Below are positions 9,196 to 18,374 of a stretch of 64,000 nt of DNA, piece by piece. Positions within the stretch are counted from its first letter, which is position 1, and every line of letters starts with the position of its first letter. The stretch lies in the NCBI GenBank assembly GCA_009744235.1, contig WPHV01000009.1, forward strand, positions 124,001 to 188,000, in the 5' to 3' direction. The stretch is from Gillisella vitis (GTDB lineage: Bacteria > Pseudomonadota > Alphaproteobacteria > Rhizobiales > Rhizobiaceae). The notes under the pieces were generated by a model that was not told the origin of the DNA, did not search any database, and saw only the letters and a program-made list of their open reading frames with translations. Both the position numbers and the translations under genes were made by a program.

Positions 9196-9209
9196 TTGAT
9201 ATCAATCAA
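9196..9209 (+). promoter_or_regulatory. FNR/FixK-type anaerobox upstream of the alcohol dehydrogenase
   Basis: TTGAT-ATCA-ATCAA matches the TTGAT-N4-ATCAA consensus of FNR/FixK/FnrN sites exactly. It ends 98 bp before the alcohol dehydrogenase ATG, a usual spacing for class II activation from a leader of about 50-60 nt. It suggests induction under low oxygen. Confidence 0.7.
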
Positions 9210-9307
9210 AAGCAATCGGCCCGCCCTGCACTAGGGTCCTCCATAGTCTCAGCATGAGCCGGGACACGATGTTGAATTTTAAAACATCAATTTCTATGGA
9301 GGAAATC

Positions 9308-10336
9308 ATGGCATCGATGATGAAAGCCGCTGTTGCACGCGAATTCGGCAAGCCGCTGACCATTGAGGAAATGCCGATCCCCGAACCCGGTCCTGGCCAG
9401 ATTTTGGTCAAGTATGCGGCGACCGGCGTTTGCCATACCGACCTGCACGCCATCAGCGGCGATTGGCCGGTCAAGCCCAACCCACCCTTCATTCCCGGCC
9501 ACGAAGGCGTCGGCTTTGTCGCAAAGCTTGGTGCGGGCGTCACCCGGATCAAGGAAGGCGACCGGATTGGCGTTCCGTGGCTGCATACCGCCTGCGGCTG
9601 CTGCAATCCCTGCCGTACCGGCTGGGAAACGCTGTGCGGCAGCCAGCAGAATACCGGCTATTCGGTCAACGGCACCTTTGCCCAATACGGGCTTGCCGAT
9701 CCCGATTATGTCGGCCGCCTGCCTGACAACCTGGAATTCGGCGCCGCCGCTCCCATTCTCTGCGCAGGTGTCACCGTCTATAAGGGCCTCAAAGAAACCG
9801 AAGTGCGACCCGGCGAATGGGTGGTAATTTCAGGCATTGGCGGGCTTGGCCACATGGCTGTGCAATATGCTAAGGCCATGGGCATGCATGTGGTGGCCGC
9901 CGATATTTTCGATGACAAGCTGGCACTGGCCAAGAAGCTGGGTGCCGATGTGGTCGTCAATGGCCGGGCAGCCGACGCCATTGAGCAGGTGCAAAAGGCC
10001 ACCGGCGGCGTTCACGGCGCGCTGGTGACAGCCGTTTCCCCCAAAGCGATGGAACAGGCCTATGGATTCTTGCGCTCCAAGGGCACGATGGCGCTGGTCG
10101 GTCTGCCGCCGGGCTTCATCTCGCTGCCCGTATTTGAAACCGTGTTGAAGCGCATCACAGTTCGTGGCTCGATTGTCGGCACCCGGCAGGATCTTGAGGA
10201 ATCGCTGCAATTTGCCGGTGAAGGCAAAGTTGCCGCCCATTTCTCCTGGGACAAGCTGGAAAATATCAATGCGATTTTTGACCGCATGCGCGAAGGCAAG
10301 ATCGACGGACGGATCGTGCTCGATCTGGCCGCCTGA
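9308..10336 (+). CDS. adhP: Zinc-dependent alcohol dehydrogenase (AdhP type)
   Basis: 342 aa, medium-chain dehydrogenase that interconverts primary alcohols and aldehydes with NAD(H). Catalytic zinc ligands are Cys42 (GVCHTD), His65 (GHEG) and the Cys of PILCAGVTVY. The structural zinc lobe has Cys96, 99, 102 and 110 (C-x2-C-x2-C-x7-C). The Rossmann motif GIGGLGHMA follows. The start at 9308 has GGAGGAAATC ahead; the frame extends upstream to an ATG at 9254 without a ribosome site. A perfect FNR/FixK box upstream fits a role in microoxic or fermentative alcohol metabolism. A 13-bp perfect stem follows the gene. Confidence 0.9.
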   Translation: MASMMKAAVAREFGKPLTIEEMPIPEPGPGQILVKYAATGVCHTDLHAISGDWPVKPNPPFIPGHEGVGFVAKLGAGVTRIKEGDRIGVPWLHTACGCCNPCRTGWETLCGSQQNTGYSVNGTFAQYGLADPDYVGRLPDNLEFGAAAPILCAGVTVYKGLKETEVRPGEWVVISGIGGLGHMAVQYAKAMGMHVVAADIFDDKLALAKKLGADVVVNGRAADAIEQVQKATGGVHGALVTAVSPKAMEQAYGFLRSKGTMALVGLPPGFISLPVFETVLKRITVRGSIVGTRQDLEESLQFAGEGKVAAHFSWDKLENINAIFDRMREGKIDGRIVLDLAA

Positions 10337-10344
10337 AAATAACC

Positions 10345-10375
10345 AGATCCGTGCGCCGTTAAGGCGCACGGATCT
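10345..10375 (+). terminator. Perfect hairpin after adhP
   Basis: AGATCCGTGCGCC (10345-10357) and GGCGCACGGATCT (10363-10375) form a perfect 13-bp stem with a GTTAA loop directly after the adhP stop. No T-tract follows, so it may act as an mRNA end or stabilising hairpin rather than a classic terminator. Confidence 0.6.
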
Positions 10376-10487
10376 CATGGATGAAGCAGAGCAAATTATT
10401 TTGCCATAAACGATAAGTGAGGCGGCAAGATACTGGAATAGCGTGCAAAAACAGCTATCTTCATCGCGATGCAATAATCCATGGTGA

Positions 10488-11633
10488 ATGCCGATGCTGT
10501 CGTCCGAGACCAATGCCGCCACCGATCGTATTTTTGTCTTTCAGGGTGGGGGGGCGTTGGGTGCTTACCAGGCTGGTGCTTATGAGGCGCTTCACGCCCA
10601 TGATGTCGATCCGGATTGGCTGGCTGGCATTTCCATTGGATCGATCAATTCGGCGCTGATTGCCGGCAGTCCCAGGGAAAAGCGGGTGGAAAACCTGCGC
10701 GCCTTCTGGGACATGGTATCTTCGCAACTCAATTTCAACCTTGGCGATCAGGACACCGCCGCACGACGCACCACCAACGATCTTTCGGCGCTGACCGGCA
10801 TGATGTTTGGCATTCCCGGTTTCTTTTCGCCGCGCCTGCCCACGCCACAGCAAGTGTTGCTCAATCCCGATTACCGCGTCAGCGTCTATGATACCGAACC
10901 GCTGATAAAGACGCTGAACAATCTGATCGATTTCAAACTGCTGAATGACGGCACCACACGGCTCAGCCTGGGTGCCGTGGACGTTCTCTCCGGCAATTTC
11001 GCCTATTTCGACAATCGTCACACCAAGCTCGATGCCCGCCATATCGCCGCCTCCGGCGCACTGCCGCCCGGCTTTCCGCCGGTTGAAATCGATGGCCGGT
11101 TTTATTGGGATGGCGGCCTCGTGTCGAATACGCCTTTGCAGCATGTGCTGGAAACCAATGAAAGCCAGCGGGACCTCGACATTTTCCAGGTCGATCTGTT
11201 CAGCGCCCGCGGTGACATGCCAAAGGATCAGTTCGAGGTGGAAAGCCGCACCAAGGAAATCCGTTTTTCCAGCCGAACCCGAATGAATACCGATGAATTC
11301 GCCCGCAAGCAGGTGATCCGCCGGGCCGCGAAACGCCTGCTGGACAAGCTGCCGCCAGAGTTTCGCGATGACGAGGATGCCAAGCTGCTGCGCTCGATTG
11401 GCCAGGAATATGACGTGACCATCGTTCACCTCATTCACCGGCGTGCCGCCCACGCCACCCACTCGATGGACTATGAATTTTCGCGCGCCTCCATAAACGA
11501 ACATTGGCAGGCTGGTTACGACGACGCCACCTATACACTGAAACATCCGAAATGGCGCAACCGCGGCCGCCCGAGAGATGGCATTCAGATCTTCGATTTG
11601 AGCCGCGAACGGCGCCGTCGTATCGGGTCGTGA
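10488..11633 (+). CDS. Patatin-like phospholipase
   Basis: 381 aa. The patatin domain has the oxyanion loop GGGALGAY (residues 20-27), the nucleophile elbow GISIG with Ser49, and the catalytic Asp in WDGGLVSN (about 204-211). These form the Ser-Asp dyad of patatin lipases. The C-terminal part beyond about residue 250 (FSSRTRMNTDEF, then EYDVTIVHLIHRRA) resembles the DUF3734 extension found in proteobacterial members. No signal peptide is visible, so the protein is probably cytosolic or peripheral at the inner membrane. It stands as a single gene before the LacI regulator; its lipid substrate is not evident. Confidence 0.85.
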   Translation: MPMLSSETNAATDRIFVFQGGGALGAYQAGAYEALHAHDVDPDWLAGISIGSINSALIAGSPREKRVENLRAFWDMVSSQLNFNLGDQDTAARRTTNDLSALTGMMFGIPGFFSPRLPTPQQVLLNPDYRVSVYDTEPLIKTLNNLIDFKLLNDGTTRLSLGAVDVLSGNFAYFDNRHTKLDARHIAASGALPPGFPPVEIDGRFYWDGGLVSNTPLQHVLETNESQRDLDIFQVDLFSARGDMPKDQFEVESRTKEIRFSSRTRMNTDEFARKQVIRRAAKRLLDKLPPEFRDDEDAKLLRSIGQEYDVTIVHLIHRRAAHATHSMDYEFSRASINEHWQAGYDDATYTLKHPKWRNRGRPRDGIQIFDLSRERRRRIGS

Positions 11634-11691
11634 CCGATCGATGCTGCTGGACTATGCTGTGTTCATATCCATACGTTTTTGAGGATAAAGC

Positions 11692-12732
11692 GTGACAGCG
11701 AAGATCAGCCTGAAAAACGTGGCGCTGGACGCAGGCGTCTCGATCAGCACCGCCTCGCATGCGTTAAACGGCACCGCGCCGCTGACGGCAGAGGTGCGCG
11801 ACCGGGTGATCGCGTCCGCCCAACGGCTGGGCTATCTGGAAAAACGGCGCAACAAGGCGACCATTGCCACGCTGCGCTGCATTCTTCTGGCGGTTGCTGG
11901 CGACGCTGCCCCGCAAAGTGATCTCAATCTGGTCAGTTGGACCGTCATGAACGGGCTGCGCGAAGAATGCGAGCGTCGGGCGATCCGTATCGTTCCTTGC
12001 GTCACGCCGGGCAACCGGATCGACGCCGCTGAGGTGAAGCGGATTGCGGTGGCCGAGAAAGTCGATGGCATCGTCATCATCAATGACGACCGACCGGAAT
12101 TTATCCGCGCTCTGGCGCAATTGACTGTGCCATCCGTGATCATCAATGGCGAAGATCCGTCGATGCGGATCGATACGGTGACCGCTGGCAACCGGTTCGG
12201 CGCGCGTCAGGCCATCGAGCATTTGCTGGCACTCGGCCATCGCCGCATTCTGCATGTGACATGGCCGGGCCGCACCACCATCCGCCGCCGTTACGATGGC
12301 TATGTCGATGCTTTTCTGGCCGCCGGGCTACAAGCCCCCATCGACATGGTAGTTGAGGCCGAAAGCTATGAACCTGCCGAGGGTGAAAGGGTTTTACGCG
12401 AATTATTGACCCGCGACCCATCATTGAAGCAGGCCACCGCGATTTTTTGTGCCGCCGATAATCTGGCACTCGGCTGTCTGAAGACCTTGCGCAAGGCAGG
12501 CATCAAGGTTCCCGAAGACATATCCGTGCTGGGCTGCGATGACATCCTGCCCGGCGAATTCAGCACTCCGCCGCTCTCAACCATTCAACTGCCCAGCGCC
12601 CGGCTTGGCGCTGCGGCTCTCAGCCTCATCGAGCAGCGGCTGGTTTCCATCGATCCGCTGCGCCCGGCCCATCGGCTGGAACTGGGATGCCGCCTGATCC
12701 TGCGCGCCAGCATCGCACCGCCGCGCTGTTAA
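11692..12732 (+). CDS. LacI-family repressor of the pectin oligosaccharide locus
   Basis: 346 aa. The N-terminal LacI helix-turn-helix is complete: ISLKNVALDAGVSISTASHAL (residues 5-25) with the hinge RLGYLEK. The sugar-binding domain follows (…GIVIINDD…, CAADNLALGCLKTLRKAG, VLGCDDI). Translation starts at GTG 11692 behind GAGGATAAAGC. The gene is convergent with the adjacent sugar ABC operon (13-bp gap), so it probably represses that operon and the divergent solute-binding protein gene 8 kb away. The inducer is presumably a galacturonide or rhamnogalacturonide. Confidence 0.85.
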   Translation: MTAKISLKNVALDAGVSISTASHALNGTAPLTAEVRDRVIASAQRLGYLEKRRNKATIATLRCILLAVAGDAAPQSDLNLVSWTVMNGLREECERRAIRIVPCVTPGNRIDAAEVKRIAVAEKVDGIVIINDDRPEFIRALAQLTVPSVIINGEDPSMRIDTVTAGNRFGARQAIEHLLALGHRRILHVTWPGRTTIRRRYDGYVDAFLAAGLQAPIDMVVEAESYEPAEGERVLRELLTRDPSLKQATAIFCAADNLALGCLKTLRKAGIKVPEDISVLGCDDILPGEFSTPPLSTIQLPSARLGAAALSLIEQRLVSIDPLRPAHRLELGCRLILRASIAPPRC

Positions 12733-12745
12733 TAACGTCAGGGAC

Positions 12746-13798
12746 TTATTTCATCCCCGTCCCGGCAATGCCTGTGGTGATGTATTTTTGCAGGAACAGG
12801 AAGACCAGCGTCACCGGCATCAGGCTGAGGAAGGTCATAGCGAGGATATAATTCCACTGCACCGAAAACTCGCCCTGAAAAGCATTGAGCCCGACCTGTA
12901 GGGTGAAATTCTCGCGGCTGCTGAGCACGATCAACGGCCAGAGAAAGTCGTTCCAACGCCACAGCACCGAGAAAATCGCCAGCACCGCAAGCGCAGGCGC
13001 CGTCAACGGCAGGACGATCCGCCAGAAGATCCTGAATTCGCTGGCCGCATCCACCCTTGCCGCTTCGATCAACTCGTCGGGAATGGTCAGCATATATTGC
13101 CTGAGAAGAAAGACCCCGGTCGGCGAGGCAATGGTCGGGATGATGACGCCCCAGAGATTATCCACCAGCCCGACCCCGACAATGACCAGATAGGCCGGCA
13201 CCATGACAACGGTGAGCGGGATCATCAAGGTTGAGATAATCAGCACGAACACCGCCTTGTCGCCCCGGAACCGGTATTTCGACAGGGCAAAGGCAGCCAA
13301 GGCATTAACGATCAGGGTGAGAGCCGTCGCCACAACGGTGACGAAGACCGAGTTCTTGAGGAAGGTCAGAAAGGCAAATCGGGTCAGCGGGTCCGTGTAG
13401 TTTTCCGTAGCAATCGTCAGGCTCTGGACCGGCGTGATCGTGCGGGTATCAACGCTGACCGGCGCCTGCGGGTTTTCGGGATCGACCATCTGCGCCTTCA
13501 GGCCGATGCGTCGGACCATCGCCATCTGCCGGGTCGTGCCATCCATGCTGACCTGCCAGAGGCTGAGCGGCTTATCATAGCCCTTGACCGTCACCTCCAC
13601 CGCGTCTCGCGGCAGAAGCGTCGGTGGAAAACGGGTGATTTCGGCAGCCGGTTTCATCGAAGACAGGCCCGCCCAGACCACCGGCACCAGCACCGCCAAT
13701 GTGCCGAGGATCAGCCAGAGCCAGGCCAGCACATCGGTCACGCCAATGCGACCTTGGCGGCGGGTGCGGGTCAGGAAAGTTACGGGATTGAGGCTCAT
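12746..13798 (-). CDS. Sugar ABC transporter permease (MalG/UgpE type)
   Basis: About 350 aa inner-membrane subunit with six predicted helices. The EAA loop reads EAARVDAASEFRIFWRIVLP and contacts the ATPase. Between the first helix and the core there is an unusually long periplasmic insert of about 100 residues (roughly 60-150), larger than in most MalG-like permeases. The start at 13798 is chosen because it lies one base beyond the stop of the upstream permease gene, showing tight coupling; an ATG at 13828 lies inside that gene. It is the last gene of the pectin oligosaccharide operon. Confidence 0.87.
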   Translation of the reverse strand: MSLNPVTFLTRTRRQGRIGVTDVLAWLWLILGTLAVLVPVVWAGLSSMKPAAEITRFPPTLLPRDAVEVTVKGYDKPLSLWQVSMDGTTRQMAMVRRIGLKAQMVDPENPQAPVSVDTRTITPVQSLTIATENYTDPLTRFAFLTFLKNSVFVTVVATALTLIVNALAAFALSKYRFRGDKAVFVLIISTLMIPLTVVMVPAYLVIVGVGLVDNLWGVIIPTIASPTGVFLLRQYMLTIPDELIEAARVDAASEFRIFWRIVLPLTAPALAVLAIFSVLWRWNDFLWPLIVLSSRENFTLQVGLNAFQGEFSVQWNYILAMTFLSLMPVTLVFLFLQKYITTGIAGTGMK

Positions 13799-13799
13799 A

Positions 13800-14785
<986 letters not shown>

Positions 14786-14789
<4 letters not shown>

Positions 14790-15904
14790 GCGGCAAGGCC
14801 TCCGCTGACCTGTTGGCGGCGTCGGGTTAGCGCCAGGCCAGAGACCGGATCGAACACATGCACCGTGCCAGCCAAGGGCGCGACCGCCAAGCGGCTATCC
14901 TCCGGGGCAACGAAATGGCCGGGCTGATGCAGGATAACCTGTTCTTCCTGCCCTTCCATCCGACCATAGAGATAGGTCTCAGTCCCAAGGCTTTCGCAAT
15001 AGGCGACAATGAACGGCAGGCCACCCGTCTCGACCCGCTGGAAATGCGCCGGGCGAATGCCAACCATGACCTCCTGGCCCGGCTTTGCCCCCGTCTCATC
15101 AACAGAGGCGGTGAGTTGCTGTGGATAGCCGACATCGATCAGCGCCTCGCCCTTCTGAAAACCGACGATCCGGCCTTTCAGCATGTTCATCCGGGGCGAA
15201 CCGAGGAAGCCCGCCACAAACAGGTTGCAAGGATTGTTAAACAGATCGAGCGGCGTTCCCACCTGCTCGACCCGGCCCCCTTTCAACACCACGATCTTGT
15301 CGGCCATCGTCATGGCCTCTACCTGGTCATGGGTCACGTAGATCATCGTCGTCTTGATGTCGCGGTGCAGCCGGGTAATTTCCGCGCGTGTCTGGACCCG
15401 CAGGGCCGCATCGAGATTTGAGAGTGGCTCGTCGAACAGGAAGATTTCCGGTTCGCGCACAATCGCCCGGCCAATCGCCACACGCTGGCGCTGACCGCCG
15501 GAAAGCTGGCGTGGCTTGCGGTCCAGATAGGGCTCGATGGCCAGCATCCTTGCGGCTTCGGCGATCCGCGCCTCGATTTCGGCGCGCTTGAATTTCAGGT
15601 TTTCCAGCCCGAAAGCCAGGTTCTTGCGCACGCTCATATGCGGATAAAGCGCATAGGACTGGAACACCATGGCGATCTTGCGCTCGGCGGGCGACAGTTG
15701 AGAGACGTCGCGGCCATCAATGTTGATTGCGCCCGTCGTCACGTCCTCCAACCCGGCGATGATCCGCAGCAGGGTGGATTTTCCGCAGCCCGACGGACCG
15801 ACAAAGACGACGAATTCGCCGTCTTCGATGGTCAGGTCTATGTCATGCAGCACTTTCACCGCGCCGTAGGACTTGTTGAGATCCTTGAGTTGCAACGCTC
15901 CCAT
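14786..15904 (-). CDS. Sugar ABC transporter ATP-binding protein (UgpC/MsmK type)
   Basis: 372 aa, cytoplasmic ATPase. Walker A is GPSGCGKST (about 37-45), the Q-loop is near MVFQSYALYPHM, the signature is LSGGQRQRVAIGRAI, and Walker B is IFLFDEP. The C-terminal TOBE domain (from about 240) is typical of CUT1 sugar importers. GGGAGGATGAT precedes the ATG. A second ATPase of the same class serves the galactoside operon at 38.6 kb, so each importer here carries its own dedicated ATPase. Confidence 0.92.
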
Positions 15905-15927
15905 ATCATCCTCCCAGATGCATCAAT

Positions 15928-17256
15928 TTACTGTTGGACGAAATCCAGCGGGTTCCAGCCCTCCGGCAGGGGCTGCGGCCTGTCGATGACGAGATCGTCT
16001 ACAGTCAGTCCTTCCACCCCACGGGCAAACACGCCCGGCATTCCGCCCGGATAGTCGATCAGCCCGACAATGCGTCCGCCCGCGCCGCGCGTCCAGGCAT
16101 TGGCCCGGCCATGAGCCTCCGGCGCGGGCGCAAGATCCGCATTGGTCGGGCGCATATCATAGCGCAACGCAGTGCCAAGCCCCCCGGGTTGCTGGGATAA
16201 ATGCACCCGCCGCAACGCGACATCGTGAATACCGGCACCGGCCATGGAGACGAGATTGATCGTGCCTTCCATCCGCCCGGTGATGTCCTCGACAACAAGT
16301 CCCCTCACCGCACCCGCCGGGCGCTCCGGCACCCGGTCCACCACCGTCACCGTCAGCGCCTCGCCGGAGCCCCAGAACCCATCCGGGGTCTCATGGCAAT
16401 CCAGGGTGATGCGCGAGAACCTGACATCGGAGACCTTGCCGCCATCGCGGGAAAAAATCCCCACGCCCCGGTTGGATTGTTCTACACGGCAATCCTCGAA
16501 CACCACGCGGGAGAAGTCCCCGAAGCTTTCAGTCCCCAGCTTCAGCGCGCAGCTCTGGCTGGAGACGATGCAGCGGCGCACCAGCACATCCTCGCAGGTG
16601 CCAATCGCCTTGCCATCCGGCCCGACGCTGGTTTTCAGGCAGACACCGTCATCGGCGGTGGAGATCGTGCAGTCCTCGATCAGCACCCGGCGGCAGGCGT
16701 CAAGCACGATGCCATCGGTATTGGGCAGGCGGCAATTGTTGCGGATCGCCACATTGGCGAGGCTGACATCCTCGCAATTGACGAAATGCAACGTCCACAT
16801 CGGCGAGTTTTCGACTTGGAGATGGTCGAGACGCACGCCCCGGCACCCCTCCAGCACCAGAACACGCGGCCGAAACTCCGCCGGGATGAACACGCCGACG
16901 CTGACATCGTCACCGGCGATGAATGCGTCTCCGCCAGCATCAATACGGCCCGGCCCGGTCAGGGCGATAGCGTCCGCGCCGCGCGCTACCAGCATGCCCC
17001 GGTTGGATTTTTCGGCAATGACCGAGACGATATTGTCGCCATAGGCCTGATAATCCGGCACAGGCCGCAACACTGCCCCCTCACCCAGATGCAGATCGAC
17101 ACCGGAGCGAAGCGTCAGCCCGCCAACCTGATGCGATCCGGCGGCAAGCGAAACCCTGCCGCCCCCCGAGACGGACACATGCTCTATTGCCGCCTGAATG
17201 GCTTGTGTACGGTCGCCGTCCTGATGATCGATGACAATGTCCAGCGCCTGCGTCAT
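15928..17256 (-). CDS. GH28 family pectin hydrolase (polygalacturonase-like, cytoplasmic)
   Basis: 442 aa right-handed parallel beta-helix. The GH28 catalytic Asp motifs are present: NTDGIVLDAC (about 180-190) and the DD pair in STADDGVCLKT. GIFSRDGGKVSDVRF stands where the later GH28 motifs lie. There is no signal peptide (the N-terminus reads MTQALDIVIDHQDG), unlike secreted plant-pathogen polygalacturonases. It therefore most likely trims imported oligogalacturonides or rhamnogalacturonides inside the cell. Its ATG overlaps the upstream GH88/105 stop. A. vitis is known for a polygalacturonase virulence factor, but that enzyme is exported, so this gene is probably a different one. Confidence 0.85.
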   Translation of the reverse strand: MTQALDIVIDHQDGDRTQAIQAAIEHVSVSGGGRVSLAAGSHQVGGLTLRSGVDLHLGEGAVLRPVPDYQAYGDNIVSVIAEKSNRGMLVARGADAIALTGPGRIDAGGDAFIAGDDVSVGVFIPAEFRPRVLVLEGCRGVRLDHLQVENSPMWTLHFVNCEDVSLANVAIRNNCRLPNTDGIVLDACRRVLIEDCTISTADDGVCLKTSVGPDGKAIGTCEDVLVRRCIVSSQSCALKLGTESFGDFSRVVFEDCRVEQSNRGVGIFSRDGGKVSDVRFSRITLDCHETPDGFWGSGEALTVTVVDRVPERPAGAVRGLVVEDITGRMEGTINLVSMAGAGIHDVALRRVHLSQQPGGLGTALRYDMRPTNADLAPAPEAHGRANAWTRGAGGRIVGLIDYPGGMPGVFARGVEGLTVDDLVIDRPQPLPEGWNPLDFVQQ

Positions 17257-18374
17257 ATGGTTTTCTCCTGGGTCGCAGCCGCTTGGGCAAGTGCCACATC
17301 CGTCAGCAACAACAGAGCCAAGGCCTGACCATAGGGGGTCGGCAGATTGGGAATACGCCGGTAGAAATCCAGATCATGCCCCATCGGCGTACCATCCGAG
17401 ACACCCAGCACCACACCTTCATCATCGATATGGCGCAGCACGGCGGCAAGGGCGCGGTCGGCATGGAGCTTGTCCTCTACCGGCAAAATACCCGCTTCGA
17501 TGCCGCGCAAAATGCCATAGGCAATCCCGGCAGTGGCCGAAGTTTCCAACGGTGAGGTCGGATCATCCAGCAGCGTGTGGAACATGCCGTCCTCGCGCTG
17601 GAAGGCCTTCAGCGAGCGCAACTGGCTTTTCAGCACATTGGCCAGAAAGCGGCGGTCTTTTTCCGCGAGATCCGGCACTAGGAAAAACAGTTCGGGGATC
17701 GCCACGGTGATCCAGGCATTGCCGCGCGCCCAGAAGGCACGGGCAAAGTTATGACGACCGATAAAGGTCCAGCCATGATACCAGAGACCGGAGATCGGGT
17801 CCGACAGATAACGGGCGTGGATCATGAACTGATAGACGGCCTCATCAATCCAGTCCTTGCGGCCAAAATGCACACCGGCCTGCGCTAGAAACAACCCGGC
17901 CATGAACAGGGTATCATCCCAAAGCTCACCTTCGTTCAAGCGCTCCTTGACCACATGCTGAAAGCCGCCATCCTCGGTTTTAGGCAGGCTTTTCACCAGC
18001 CATTCGGCCCAATCCCCCACCAGCGCATTGAAATCGGGCCGGTCCACGTGACCGATCAGGATGGCGAGCGGCAACATCGGCGCCGTGCTGTTGATCTGGC
18101 GCGGCGGCAGGCCGCGACCGATCTGCATGGCATACCAATCGACGAGATCATTGATTGCCTTCCTGTCCCCATTGGCGATGGCGCGGCGCAGGAAGCCATA
18201 GAGACCGACGCCCACTTCCCAATCCCATTCATCAAACTGGATGCCGCTTGCACTGCCTTCCCCGCTTAGGCCTTCCTTGATGCCCTTGAGGCGGCTGAAT
18301 GCCACCGCCACCTTGTCGATTGTCTGCTGAAGGCCCAAATGGCCGGTCTCTGCCTGATGCATGGTCTGATCCAT
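17253..18374 (-). CDS. GH88/GH105 unsaturated rhamnogalacturonyl hydrolase (YteR-like)
   Basis: 373 aa, (alpha/alpha)6-barrel. It hydrolyses the 4,5-unsaturated galacturonate end left by pectate or rhamnogalacturonan lyases through hydration of the double bond. The conserved catalytic region is NEGELWDDTLFMAGLFLA (Asp pair), followed by SGLWYHGW and FARAFWARGNAW, the YteR/YesR signature. No signal peptide is visible, so it is cytoplasmic. Its ATG directly follows the TAG of the 838-aa gene, and it overlaps GH28 downstream. The pair GH105 plus GH28 points to lyase-generated rhamnogalacturonan oligomers as substrate. Confidence 0.88.
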   Translation of the reverse strand: MDQTMHQAETGHLGLQQTIDKVAVAFSRLKGIKEGLSGEGSASGIQFDEWDWEVGVGLYGFLRRAIANGDRKAINDLVDWYAMQIGRGLPPRQINSTAPMLPLAILIGHVDRPDFNALVGDWAEWLVKSLPKTEDGGFQHVVKERLNEGELWDDTLFMAGLFLAQAGVHFGRKDWIDEAVYQFMIHARYLSDPISGLWYHGWTFIGRHNFARAFWARGNAWITVAIPELFFLVPDLAEKDRRFLANVLKSQLRSLKAFQREDGMFHTLLDDPTSPLETSATAGIAYGILRGIEAGILPVEDKLHADRALAAVLRHIDDEGVVLGVSDGTPMGHDLDFYRRIPNLPTPYGQALALLLLTDVALAQAAATQEKTI

